This document shows, one piece after another, positions 1 to 11,100 of a stretch of DNA of 64,000 nucleotides (position 1 is the stretch's first letter; every line of letters starts with the position of its first letter). Source of the DNA: Hoplostethus atlanticus (lineage: Eukaryota > Chordata > Actinopteri > Trachichthyiformes > Trachichthyidae); assembly GCA_034670405.1 (NCBI GenBank), contig JAXDDX010000033.1, positions 4,056,501 through 4,120,500 on the forward strand, in the 5' to 3' direction. The position numbers and the translations under genes were made by a program. Below the pieces are notes generated by a model, which was not told the DNA's origin, made no database searches, and worked only from the letters and a program-made list of their open reading frames with translations.

Positions 1-336
1 CTTTCTTTTCTCCACTTTTTTCATCTTATCCGCTTGAATTACTTCACTGCCTGTTTCTTGTGGCATCACATTCACCTCAATTTCTTTAATGCCCTCGGGG
101 CTGTGGGCTGTGGCTGTATCAGGGGCCATCTGAGACCATTCAACTACTCTTGGAGTTTCAGCCCTAGTGGGTAATGGAAGCTCCTTTTCTCCTTCATCAC
201 TCTTGATGCATTTATTCTCCTCCTCTGCAGGTTTTAAATCAGTGCTGTTTTCTGCTGCTGCATCCAACAGAGCTTTTTGAGCGCTAAGGCCTCCTGCTCC
301 TGCAAACAACTTTCCCTTGGATGGGGAACAGCCCAT
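1..336 (-). CDS. First coding exon of an unidentified, probably N-myristoylated protein (partial)
   Basis: An open frame of 112 codons starts at an ATG at 334-336 and runs to the window's left edge without a stop, so the gene continues outside. The N-terminus reads MGCSPSKGKLF: Gly2 followed by Cys3 and Ser/Lys is a classic N-myristoylation plus palmitoylation signal, which suggests a membrane-anchored cytosolic protein. The rest is hydrophilic and rich in Glu, Lys and Ala, with no recognisable fold, as in a disordered adaptor. The ATG is preceded by non-coding DNA with an in-frame stop nearby, so the start is credible. The MGC[ST]PS start resembles that of photoreceptor cilium actin regulator (PCARE), which also has a very long first exon, but that is only a weak suggestion and no symbol is assigned. 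Confidence 0.6.
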   Translation of the reverse strand, partial: MGCSPSKGKLFAGAGGLSAQKALLDAAAENSTDLKPAEEENKCIKSDEGEKELPLPTRAETPRVVEWSQMAPDTATAHSPEGIKEIEVNVMPQETGSEVIQADKMKKVEKRK

Positions 337-757
337 TTTGTATACAAATGTAATAAAGAACAAAAGTTACAAATTCTCTGTCTCTGAAGAAATAAGACAA
401 ACCAAAAGCCTTAGCAGAGTGTGTGAATCCATCTTGCTACTGCACCCCTCTCAATGATTGGGACTCCTTAGATTACCTGATGGGTGAGATATGCCGAGTT
501 CTCCCTCCACGAAAGGCCTTCGGTAGCATTCAGCATCCTTGAATACCATTCCAGCCTCCGAATGCTAGTTTACATTTCTGTCGCTTTATGCTTTCTCCTC
601 AGAGTCATGGTCATATGGTGCAGCGAAGACTAACCTACTGAGTGCCCTCACTACCCAACAGAGCTTGTGACAGTGAGGAGCTGATAGGATAAGAGGGATT
701 GGGGGTTTCTTCGCTCTCTCTCCTTCAGCATGCACAGATGGTCATGTTAAGTGCATC

Positions 758-799
<42 letters not shown>

Positions 800-3700
800 A
801 GACTTTAAGCTCATCAGGGTAATCAGAGCCTAGTGTGTCAGGTGGCGTTTTTAGCCTCGTCTACTGTGCTGTTGTTATGAAAGTTTACAGGCACCTATTG
901 GGTTAACTGGACTGTTGTTGTTGAGAATTAGCCACCTTTCTTTGGCTTGGTTGACATTTGAGATTGTGCCGTTTTATGAGATTACTGCGTAGAGGTATTG
1001 AAGCTGGGAATTTTAAAAAGGGAAGTCCATGTCTTGTTAGAGCGTGACAGGTTTCACTGAAATACTAGTCAGCATTGTCAACATGCATAACATGACAGGC
1101 TGCCCCACCTCTCCATGTTATCTGTAAAATGTCATACACAGTATGGCCTTAGCTGTGACTGCAAACTTGAATTAGGGCTTGAATTATGGCCTGGCTGGGA
1201 AAATTCAGACAGGGAAAGTAAAATGGTCACCGCTACCTCAACAGACTGAGCAAGGGACCTAATAGCTGAACAACAAAAAAGAGCATGCAGACTTAGTCAA
1301 TCTCCCCTGGATAAATAAAGGCTGTAAATAAACTGTAATCCATTACTCTGTAACCCTGACTCTCAGATAGGTGGTACGGGGAATAACAGAAAGCCTGAGC
1401 CTAAATATCTGTCTCAAAGCATTATGTATAGCACTTTAAGCCCTGCCACCCATGGCCAGGTGTATCACTGAGGGTTGTACCAGGAATCTGGCATGCTGTT
1501 GGCCGGCAGAGCAGGAAGAGCTTAACCTGTTGAAGGTCTGTTGTCTGACTGATATGGCGTATTGAGGGACTGGTTTCCTCCATCCTGGTAGTTTTGGTGC
1601 TCTTCCGTAGAGTGTTGGAGGGTTTCATAGCCCACCCCCACTCCCCGCTAATTGCTTTGGGATGGCCCTCAACGTGGCGAGCCCTCCACATGAACGCACA
1701 AACGGAGGCGAAGTGGATAGGGTGAGGGCTTACCACTGATTGGCTGGCACTTGTGTAATAGTCTCAGGTAGCTGACCGCATGTCATGCTATTCTCAGCTG
1801 TTTTCCTTCTAGCTTTTTCACCTAGGATTGCACAACACAGGCCTGGGTAAAGCTCTGAACCTGAACGCCCCCCAAACCCTAAGCATGGTCAACTAAGACA
1901 TTGACAACGTTTACATACACCCCAATAATTCAATCTTAACCTGATTTAGGCATTAATCTGACTGAATTTGACTCTTTATCTCAATATCTTAATTGAAGTA
2001 AGCATGACCCAGTTAACACACCTAGATTTCTGCTCTTTTGATTTATTAGGGCATGTCAACACCTCAGTCTGATGTCTTTTTCAAACTGTGCATGTCAATC
2101 ATCAGACGCAGTAACTCACAAGTTGTATTACAAGATGGTGCACTGCAGGGAAGTGGTGAGCAGTAGCTAGACGATGATTAAATTAATCCATGTAAACCGG
2201 GTTATTACAGAACTGGCGAACATTGTAAACGTTATAATTTAAATATCGCCTTAAGCTGATGACTCCCAGTGATCTGGGGATTGGTGTGCATGAAAAGATA
2301 CTCATAGAGGGTGGGGTTGAAGATAAAGTCAGGGATATCAGGAGTTATTTGTTGGTATGCTGTTGGGAATTGTATATTTGGCCGAGGCAAGATTGTCTTG
2401 TCTCGGCAAGACACTGAAATACAATACACTAAGGCCGTCTGGAGGCCTCTTCTACAATACAATGCAGGCCGTTTGGTTGCCTTTAATCAATTGGAAATTA
2501 GCACAGGAGACATGGTGTTCACAGGTCTAGAGGAAGGTGAGACAGAACTACTTCCACTCTACTCAATTAACATAGGGATGACAGACAGAGGCTGAGGGGG
2601 ATGAAAGGGTCTATGTAAAATATCACATGAATATCTGTATAAAGGAACTGTATCTGCTTGGAGTTCTTTAGATTATCCTCGTAGGCAGAGATGCTGCCGG
2701 ATATTTCTCCCTTTCAGCGCTGAACTGTATTAAATACTCATTGAATCCTGAGACGTAGTTTGTTGCTGCTTTCTTCTTACGTTCATCACCACAACCAAGA
2801 AATAATTCCTAACAATGCAAAGGAACCTGTACTGCGACAAAGACAAAGGAATAAAATAAATCACAATTTTGAACCAGAATTCCCTCCGTACATCTGACTT
2901 TTCTTTACAATGTGCATTGTACCAATGTACAACGCTGTGAACCTGAGACCTTACACACTATTAAACTTCACCCACAGAAATGTAGGTCATCCAACTGACA
3001 GAGTGGATGCAGATCAGAGACCAACCTGCTCCGGAGGCAGAAATAATCCCATTGGTTGATTTAAACCTCAGTGGGTGAAGCCAAAGGATCAAATCAAAGG
3101 ATGTACCAGCGTGCTCGGTCTGATGGGAGTCACAGAACTCAAACAAACATGGAGGAAAGCTTGGTATCAGCCATGTTGAGTTTAGCTTTCACGTTGAATG
3201 CTGAACTGCATGTTTCTCCCAAGGACAGGTGACAGGTGAATTCACTGTCACTATCAACCAACTATCTAACAACAAACATTTCGATATTTTGACACTCCAT
3301 TAACAACCCAGAGTTTGGAAAACTCAAGCAGAGCATGAAAATGTGAATGCAGCATTAGAAAAAGTGAAAAAGACAAGAGAGGAGGTTACTAATATTATAG
3401 CGCGCTTGTTACTAACTGGAAAAATACAATCTAACCATATTAAATTGTGCATTCACGGACTGGTGGGAAGGTCCGACATCTGGGACTTTCACGTCAGCTG
3501 CTGAACAACGTTGCATTCACTTGCTATTTTGTCAGCAAACCCAACCCAGAGGAAAAATTATAAACAAACATGGAGGCTGCAGTTTAACAAGCTAAAAGTA
3601 AAGCTAATTTCAACAAATGTTAGTTATGATTCAGCCTGGCTAACTATAAACATATAATAAAGGTTGGTAAAGGCAGGAGGTGTAATGTGAAGGCATCTGA

Positions 3701-4054
3701 CTTCATTACCTAAAACATTTTCTCCCACATGTCAAATAGGTTAATGTATTTTATTGTGTTGCCTTCAAATATATATTCAATAAATATATATTATAGCTAT
3801 GATAGTAGTTCAAAAACATGACTTTATTTTAAAAGATTCTTTATTGTGATGGCACTCCATCTCTGATCTCTTCTGTATATTGAAGAATACAATTATTTTG
3901 TTAAAGTATACTTTAACATGACATACGATTAGATTAGCTTGAAAAGATTAGCTTTAAGGTACATCATAAAATAACCAGTGGATACAAACATAACATTTTC
4001 TTACCACAACAATTCATTACATTAAATTACATTACATTGCACACCAAATCATTC
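337..4054. other. Intergenic DNA between the partial gene and gprc6a
   Basis: This holds the presumed 5' UTR and promoter of the left gene and the 3' flank of gprc6a. Apart from a CA microsatellite I see no convincing gene. A short stretch at about 1905-2215 begins and ends with similar GTTTACAT-type motifs in inverted orientation and may be a decayed DNA transposon, but the match is poor. Open frames here (for example 2311-2595 on the plus strand) show no family resemblance. Confidence 0.5.
759..797. repeat. (AC)n microsatellite
   Basis: About 19 uninterrupted AC dinucleotides. Confidence 0.95.
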
Positions 4055-5193
4055 TTAGCAGGACATACTTCTAAGTCTCTTTCTAACCTGTGTGCCTGGG
4101 GTCACAGGTGGACAGGCATTAATCGTCTCATTGGACATGGGTAATATGACTACTTTTGAACCAGTAGTGCTAGCATGGCCCCGTGTGCATGAACCTATAA
4201 TATTGCATTGGGAAAGCGTTGGAACTCGTGGGATTATTCTCAGGATATCAGAGTTCACCTCAGGGCCTCTGTCTGACTCTGGGTCTGAATCAGGACAGTG
4301 CCACCTCCTTAGGATCCCCTCCAGTGTATCAGTTGACCCCCAACATGCTTCATAGCATTTGGGTAAGAAATGGCAGAAGATTATGCCGTAGCTGGATATT
4401 AAAATGGCTGAAGCCTGCACAGGGGAGCCCTCTCCTGTCTTGATGATATAGATTGGGACAAAACTCACCCACACAAAGAGGTACATTAGCATGCTGAAAA
4501 TGATGCAGCCTGTTTCACAGAACTCCTGAGGAACCTTCCTGCATTTGAAGGCCAAGAGGAAACCAACCAAAGCCAGCACAGCTATGTAGCTCAACATAAT
4601 GCCGAAACCTATGTATTTAGGACCCTCATTACATTGGAGTATTCTCGTCATGCTTTGTGCGGATGGAGAAGTGTCATCAATAACAGGGGAATCAAAGATC
4701 AGCCAGAGAATACAGATGATCCCCTGGAGAACAGTTAGGACAGTGACAATTACAGGTGGCTTGTAAAGTTTGTGTAGCCGTCTGTGTCTTTGCGCACCAA
4801 AGGGAATAAAAACCAGAAATATACGGTAGGCCTTGACTAGGATGCAAGAAACACACAGGGTGAAGCCCATGGCATACATGACCTGCCGGGCTCGACACAG
4901 GTGTACATTGGGCTTGCCTATGAAGCATATCACACTTGCAAAGCTCACTGCTAGACCAGCCATCATCACACAGGACAATTTCACTTCGGCTCTTCTCATG
5001 GGCTGGGATTCTCTGTACACCAAAAAGATAACAAAGATAAACACCAACAGCAAGATGCCGAGGGCTGCAGATGCCACCAGAGAGATGGGATGAGCAGCGC
5101 TCCACTTCAGGTAGGATAACTCTCTTGGCCTGCAATGATCCCAACCCTTGAGGGAGTGTGTTCCATTGGGACACTTTTTACAGTCATGAAGAT
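4055..5193 (-). CDS. gprc6a: gprc6a exon 6: last cysteines, seven transmembrane helices and cytoplasmic tail
   Basis: The acceptor CTATAG at 5194-5195 precedes LHDCKKCPNGTHSLKGWDHC. Seven hydrophobic segments follow, with RQVMYAMGFTLCVSCIL in helix 3, CILWLIFDSP in helix 4, VSFVPIYII in helix 6 and SSYGIIFCHFLPKCY in helix 7. The tail is about 100 residues, Ser/Pro-rich with basic clusters, ending KRLRSMSC before a TAA at 4055-4057. Human GPRC6A ends in a similar basic KRMSSI. No internal stop or shift is seen. Confidence 0.92.
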
Positions 5194-8100
5194 CTATAGA
5201 AAGACAAGATGACATTTTCATATTAAAGGAAGATCCATTCTGGTCTACTTTATTATAAAGTTTATTTTTTTAATTTTCTTGTTTTGTCACAGTGCAACTG
5301 CAGATCAAATATCAAGGCCTAACCGTAACCACCAAGAAGCATGCATCATGCATCATCAAGTAGACGCCAGTATTGGCCATAGGGAATTTAAGGTGCACAT
5401 TGAGCTGCAATTGTTGTATGAAGTGTGCTATATTAATACATTTGATTGATTGATTGATTGATTGATACATAAATCTAGTTTTTAACTAAGTAATATTTGT
5501 CTTTGGTTTCAGATTATCATTTTCCAGCACACACATTGACATTCCGCTTTTTCCTTCCATGAATGCAAAAAGGTGAAATTACTTCTTCCTTGATTTCATA
5601 TGATTTTTAAACTTACAGAAGCAAAATGAGAGCAATGAGAGCACGTAAGGGACATCGTACTGCAGGTAGTTGAGGAAGCAAGAATCGATGAATCCAAAGA
5701 ACACCCATTATTCCAAAGGACTCATCAATTCAGCTTGTTGTAAATACTAAATAACATTGTTCAGATTGAATTTTGGTCTGTGCAAAACAAAGACGACTTT
5801 AGGACTCATAATTTCGACAACGCATGCAGACTGGGGGAAATGTCTCAATTTTACAGTGAACTGGTCTTATATTTAGCGGCAAACAAAGGACAAATGGAAT
5901 AGAAAAGGAATATTTCAGTCAGGCATACCCCTGGCATCTGAAAAGGTCCCCTCCGAACATAAGGTGCAGTTGTAACAGCAGGACACTGTAGAGATCTTCT
6001 TAAACGAGCCTTTTTCACAGGACTCTGAGCATTTAGACTGAGGAATCTGAGAGAGTAAACCAGACAAACATAACCTGACGTTCATCATTCAATATCTCTA
6101 CAGTACAGAACACCCATTATTTCAAAGTGTTAACATTTTGTCAATCAAGAACTTATGTTTTTTTTTTTTTTTAAAGCACCATCATTTGTTTCTATTGTGC
6201 GCTATTAATTACTTTGTAAGAGTAGGCGTTACTTTTTTCAAATGGTGGATATCCCAGTTTGGCATGAAACTTGCAGTGAACACTTTGTACAGTGGGATGG
6301 CAAACAAGGATGTGGGTTGTATTGATCCACCCCTCCCTCTTACCGTGTTATTGGCTGTTGAAAGCCAATTGAATTCGCTCACATCTGCATCAAACTCGAT
6401 GTTTCCATCTGAGACACGGTATCTTCCCTTTACTTTGAAGCTTCGGTGGTGTCCATCCTTTTCCCACATTATCAGATCATAACCACTGACAAAATCACCT
6501 TTTTTGTTGAAAGAAAAGGTCTGGCTGTCAAGCTTGAAACAAACCTTCTTCAGTTCCTCAAGAAGCTGCAAGATAAACAGCAAGGTTTGAATTGAAAATG
6601 GCCTGGTCAGAGAATATGAATGAATAGTCTAAGGTAGGCACTAGTACATCTATGGACTGGGCACTGTGCCTTTGACCCTTGCACTCCTTTATATTGGTTG
6701 CTTGTTATGTTGATGATCGAGGAATTATGTATTATGATGTACAATGTAAATGTTTGAGTCTGTTTATTTCTGCTCAAATGCTTTATGTCAATTCTTACCT
6801 TCCATGGTGGGAAGTTAGTCTCTCCTAAACACAAGGAGTTGTTACACTGAAGTAGTTTTTTGAGAGCATTAGCTATTGCCCACATAGCCACTGTCCCACC
6901 GTAGCCTTCACTTGTGTCCACAGCCGTCAAAAGGTAGTCGTCATTGGCCTCTTGCGGATCTGTGTAATCGCACGCATTGACAGATTTAATTTTCAGGAGA
7001 TCAGATTTGGGACAGTAGGATGGAGGCTCCTGTGAAAAACACTCTGGCGTGCAGTTGAATCTCAGGTTCTTGTACTTTTCAATGAAGCGGTTGTATCCAC
7101 CAGGGCTTGGTCTCAGATTCTTCAGGTAATTATCAAATGATTCACTCTTGCGTGAAATGAAAGTGAAGCCAAAGATGTCGCCCACTGCATTGATGCCATC
7201 CAGATGGGCCAAGGGCCGGTTCATGGACCAGGCATCGCTGGCGATCCAGGTTCTTGTTGTGTTGGTCAGGATCATCTCCTTGAAGAGGTCCTCCACCAGA
7301 ACCCCCTTGAGGATGAGCAGTACAACCTGGGCCTTGGAGGAGCGGATCTGCTGGGCGACCTGCTTCATGCGCAGGTTGCTGTGATGCTGCTCGTGATCTA
7401 GGTAGTGGGGCACCACCTCCTGGTAGGCCAGGCACACATTCATTTCCTCAGCGTCCTGCAGGAAGCTCTGGAAAGCCGCTTTGCCATAGTCATCATCCCC
7501 ATACACAACCCCCACCCAGTTCCAGCCAAAGTGTGCCATAAATTTGGACAGTGCCTTGGTCTGATGCACATCACTGGGGATGGTCCGCAAGACACCTGGG
7601 TAGCGCACCTTATCACTCAGTGCGGGTGACGATGATGTGCTGGTCAGCTGATAATAAAATAACACAAGGAATGACAATGAATAAAATGTACACATAAAAG
7701 AAATTAAATGTAGATATACAAGAAATTAAACAGTTTTTTATTTAAGATTTTTAATCTCAGTAGGACTAGGTGGATAGATTTAAAATGTTTAACAAATGCA
7801 GTAACCATCACAGTCCACCAAAACTATTTCATCATCTCATCAGAACCGGTTTCCTCAGGAAAACTATAAAGCACCATGATATATTTGACTTAATTTCAAT
7901 GCATCATTGAGAACATAAATTCGCTTGACAGCTTACAGTCAAATTGAATTCTTTATCAGAAAGTGTTAATCAGTTTGTGACTTACTTGAGGGATCATATA
8001 CACACTGAGCAGCTTGGCAATAGCGATAGGACACCTCAGAGAAGTGTGCTCCCATGAAAACCTTGACTGGTGACCTGAAGTCAGTGTAGTTACACTGCAC

Positions 8101-11100
8101 ATGTAGAGAGCTGTTGACTGCAAGCATTTTCTCCACACTCTGCAAGGCTTTGGTTGCATCAGAGCATGTATCACACAGCATATATCCAAGACGCACTCCT
8201 GGGAGGAAACCAGCTGCATTTATGTTCTCGATCGTGTGGATGACAGCCAAGGTACGCACGAATGGCACCAAATCAAAACTGGAAACAGACAGTTATCTTA
8301 GTATTGTATTCAAATGCTCCTGTCTTCCAGGGAGGATATTCCAATCTACATAACGCTAATGCTGTAGAAAAAACAAATAGCTACACCTATAAACTAAAAG
8401 CTTACATGGTCATTTACGTGGTCAGTGAGTTCCTGACCATTTGGCATTAGACACCAGCTAAAACCCTATTGTATCGTTTCAAGAAAATATGCTTTCTTTT
8501 CATCACTGAAAAAGTTGCTTTGATTATTTTTTTTTGCATGACAGCAATATAATACTAGAAATGCATTTCCCGCGGAAAATGTGTGGGATTGCTGTACAGG
8601 CAAACCGCAAAGTATGTACATGTGCTAGCTTAAAGGGATATAAAGGTGGTTGCTAGGGTGTCCTAGGTGGTTGCTAGGGTGTTTCTAGCTGGTTGCTAGG
8701 GTGTCCTAGGCCATTGCTAGGGTGTCCTGGGCCGTTGCTAGGGTGTTGCTAGGGTGTCCTAGGCCGTTGCTAGGGTGTCTTGGGCCATTGCTAGGGTGTT
8801 GCTAGGGTGTTGCTAGGGTGTCCTGGGCCGTTGCTAGGGTGTTGCTAGGGTGTCCTAGACCGTTGCTAGGACCAAAATGACCACCTGGATCCAAAATGGC
8901 GGCATTTGTAGTAGTACTAGTAGTAGTACTTGAAAGTTGTATGAAGTTGAATGTAGTTGCATTACAAATACATTGAGGTCTATGTGATTGCTAAGGTGTT
9001 CTAGCTGCATCCAAAATGGCCACCTGGATCCACAATGGCGGCATTTGTAGTAGTACTAGTCATAGTAGTAGAAAGCTGAATAAAGTTGTATGCAGTTGCT
9101 TTACAAATACATTGATGTCTATGTGATTGCTAAGATGTACTAGCTGGATCCAAAATGGTGGCCTGGATCCAAAATGGCGGCATCTGTAGTAGTACTAGTA
9201 GTAGTACTTGAAAGTTGAATGAAGTTGAATGCAGTTGCATTACAAATACATTGTTGTCTATGTGATTGCTAACATAGACACATATACGTAGACGCTGCAT
9301 TGGCCTGTGGATCGTACGTAAACGTCGCCGCCATATTGGTCCGGGCAAGACTGGCCTGTAAACAAATACAAGTAAACGGGGAGCTGCGGTTTTTCTGGAT
9401 GAAAAGCACTATAACGTTTACATTTCTCAACCGATTTCAATGAGTCCTTTTTATATTCAAGGGTTTATGATCTATGTGGAGTAGGGAACAAAAGTTTTGT
9501 CTCCAGTTACTTAGAATCTCGATAGTTAGGCTATAATTGCTGTGTATCAACTCTTTCTCTTTGGGAAACCTTCAGAGTGTGAGAAAAGTTAGCTAGCCAG
9601 CTAACTACAGTCAGATTCATAATATGTCAGCTGCTTAGCCGAAACGAGTAGCTTGTCATAAAAATCGGTTTAGAGAAATATAGATCTATATAAATATAGA
9701 TGAAAATCTCGATTATAGGCCATTTGAATTTTCCCTCTTTATTTCCCCTCTGGGGATCAATAAAAGCATATCTTATCTTATAATTGTCTGTCTTGGAGTA
9801 TATCTGTATCCTTTCACTGCTATAAAAATATAGAAAGCAGACTGACTGCCAGTGTCTCACTATTTTAACTTGTATTTGCCAATTTTGTTCCATTTTTCCA
9901 ATTATTAGTACTTAAAAATGTGCTATTTAGATTTTTTTTTTCAGTATTTCAAAGTGAATGAGCTGTGTTCTGACCTGGAGCACAAGAAAAGCTAAAATGA
10001 TGGGGACATGGACAGAAAAAGACATTTCCACAATGTAAAAAAACCTTCTGCACATTTCATGTACATTAAATTATATTATATAGGGACGTCTCCACAAGTA
10101 TTGACCAAGGAAAATAAGCCGAATCCTGCTTGACAAACCTGAGTTTTTACAATGCCTTATGACAATGAATTATTTTCCACCACGTAAGTAATTCAGTTCA
10201 TGTAAGCCTATCGTTGATACACACTGCGTGAACTCTCTTGAACTTTTTTTTCTACTCCACGTAGATCATAAACCCTTGAATATAAAAACGACTCGTTGAA
10301 ATCGGTTGAGAAATGTAAACGTTATAGTGCTTTTTATCCAGAAAAACCGCAGCTCCCCGTTTGCTTGTATTTGTTTACAAGCCAGTCTTACCCGGTCCAA
10401 TATTGTAGTAACGGGCCGAAGCAGTCAATGCGGCGTCTACGTATATATGTCTATGATTGCTAAGGTGTACTAGCTGGATTTAAAATGAATGTTGAATGAA
10501 GTTGAATGCAGTTGCATTACAAATACATTGAAGTCTATGAGAGTTCAAAATACATTGAAGTCTATGGAGTGGGATTGCCGAGTCAGCAAAACACAAAATA
10601 CTTAATAATTCCTAAAGTACTACTAGTATCTCTTAGAAAAGACACAGCACACTTCTACACATAATTCTGGACAGTTTGACATATGACACGTGCATGTAGC
10701 TCGAAAACTGCGGGACATGATACACTTCAACCGCGTTTTTAGAAAAACGTGTTTATCTCCGATAACTCGTGAATCGTGCGAATTTCTGCATTCGTTACTA
10801 ATTTCCACACCCCGTCGCATAATTCCGCACATTTCGATACCTGAACCACGTATGTGGCACAAGCAGTTTTCGCACTACAGGTGAGCAACAAAAAAAACCG
10901 CACAGAAGTGGAATAATAAACCTGCAAAATTACAATAGTGGGATTGCTGACTCAGCAGCAGCAATCCCACTAAAAATTCTCTAGCAGTGATGACATACAA
11001 TGCAATTACAACATGACACAAGCATAAATACACTCTCACGCAGTAAATTCATCACTTCTTTCTCACTCTGTACAGGTGAAGGGGTCAGGTCGTGTCCGTT

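Larger units (their letters stand above)
8872..10560 (+). repeat. 139-bp tandem repeat, about 3.5 units, one unit split by an insertion
   Basis: The phrase CCAAAATGGCGGCA recurs at 8891, 9030 (one base changed) and 9169, an exact 139-base period. Each unit continues with a run of AGTAGTACTAGT and then TTGCATTACAAATACATTG. The fourth unit starts before 9273 and resumes after 10455 on the other side of the inserted element. Confidence 0.85.
8583..10972. repeat. Composite repeat block in gprc6a intron 1 bounded by inverted GTGGGATTGCTG
   Basis: The motif GTGGGATTGCTG occurs at 8583-8594 and its inverse at 10959-10970. A related copy, GTGGGATTGCCG, lies at 10569 and another at 10938. Between them, in order, are a short-unit minisatellite, a 139-bp tandem repeat, a 1183-bp inserted element and about 350 bp of unique DNA. 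The bounding motifs suggest that the outer block may itself be one non-autonomous transposon that carries tandem repeats. The family is not identified. Confidence 0.5.

Noticed and set aside
759-797. CRISPR-like array
   Set aside because: Only simple dinucleotide repeats without spacers; none of the tandem repeats in the window has unique spacers of constant length.
1905-2215. Small hAT-like element with GTTTACAT ends
   Set aside because: The ends match weakly and no target duplication was found.
2311-2595. 94-codon plus-strand frame
   Set aside because: No domain or signal; a minus-strand frame of similar length overlaps it, as expected by chance.
4092-5174. Open frames antisense to or overlapping gprc6a exon 6
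   Set aside because: Shadows of a real exon; the true frame has seven membrane helices and family motifs.
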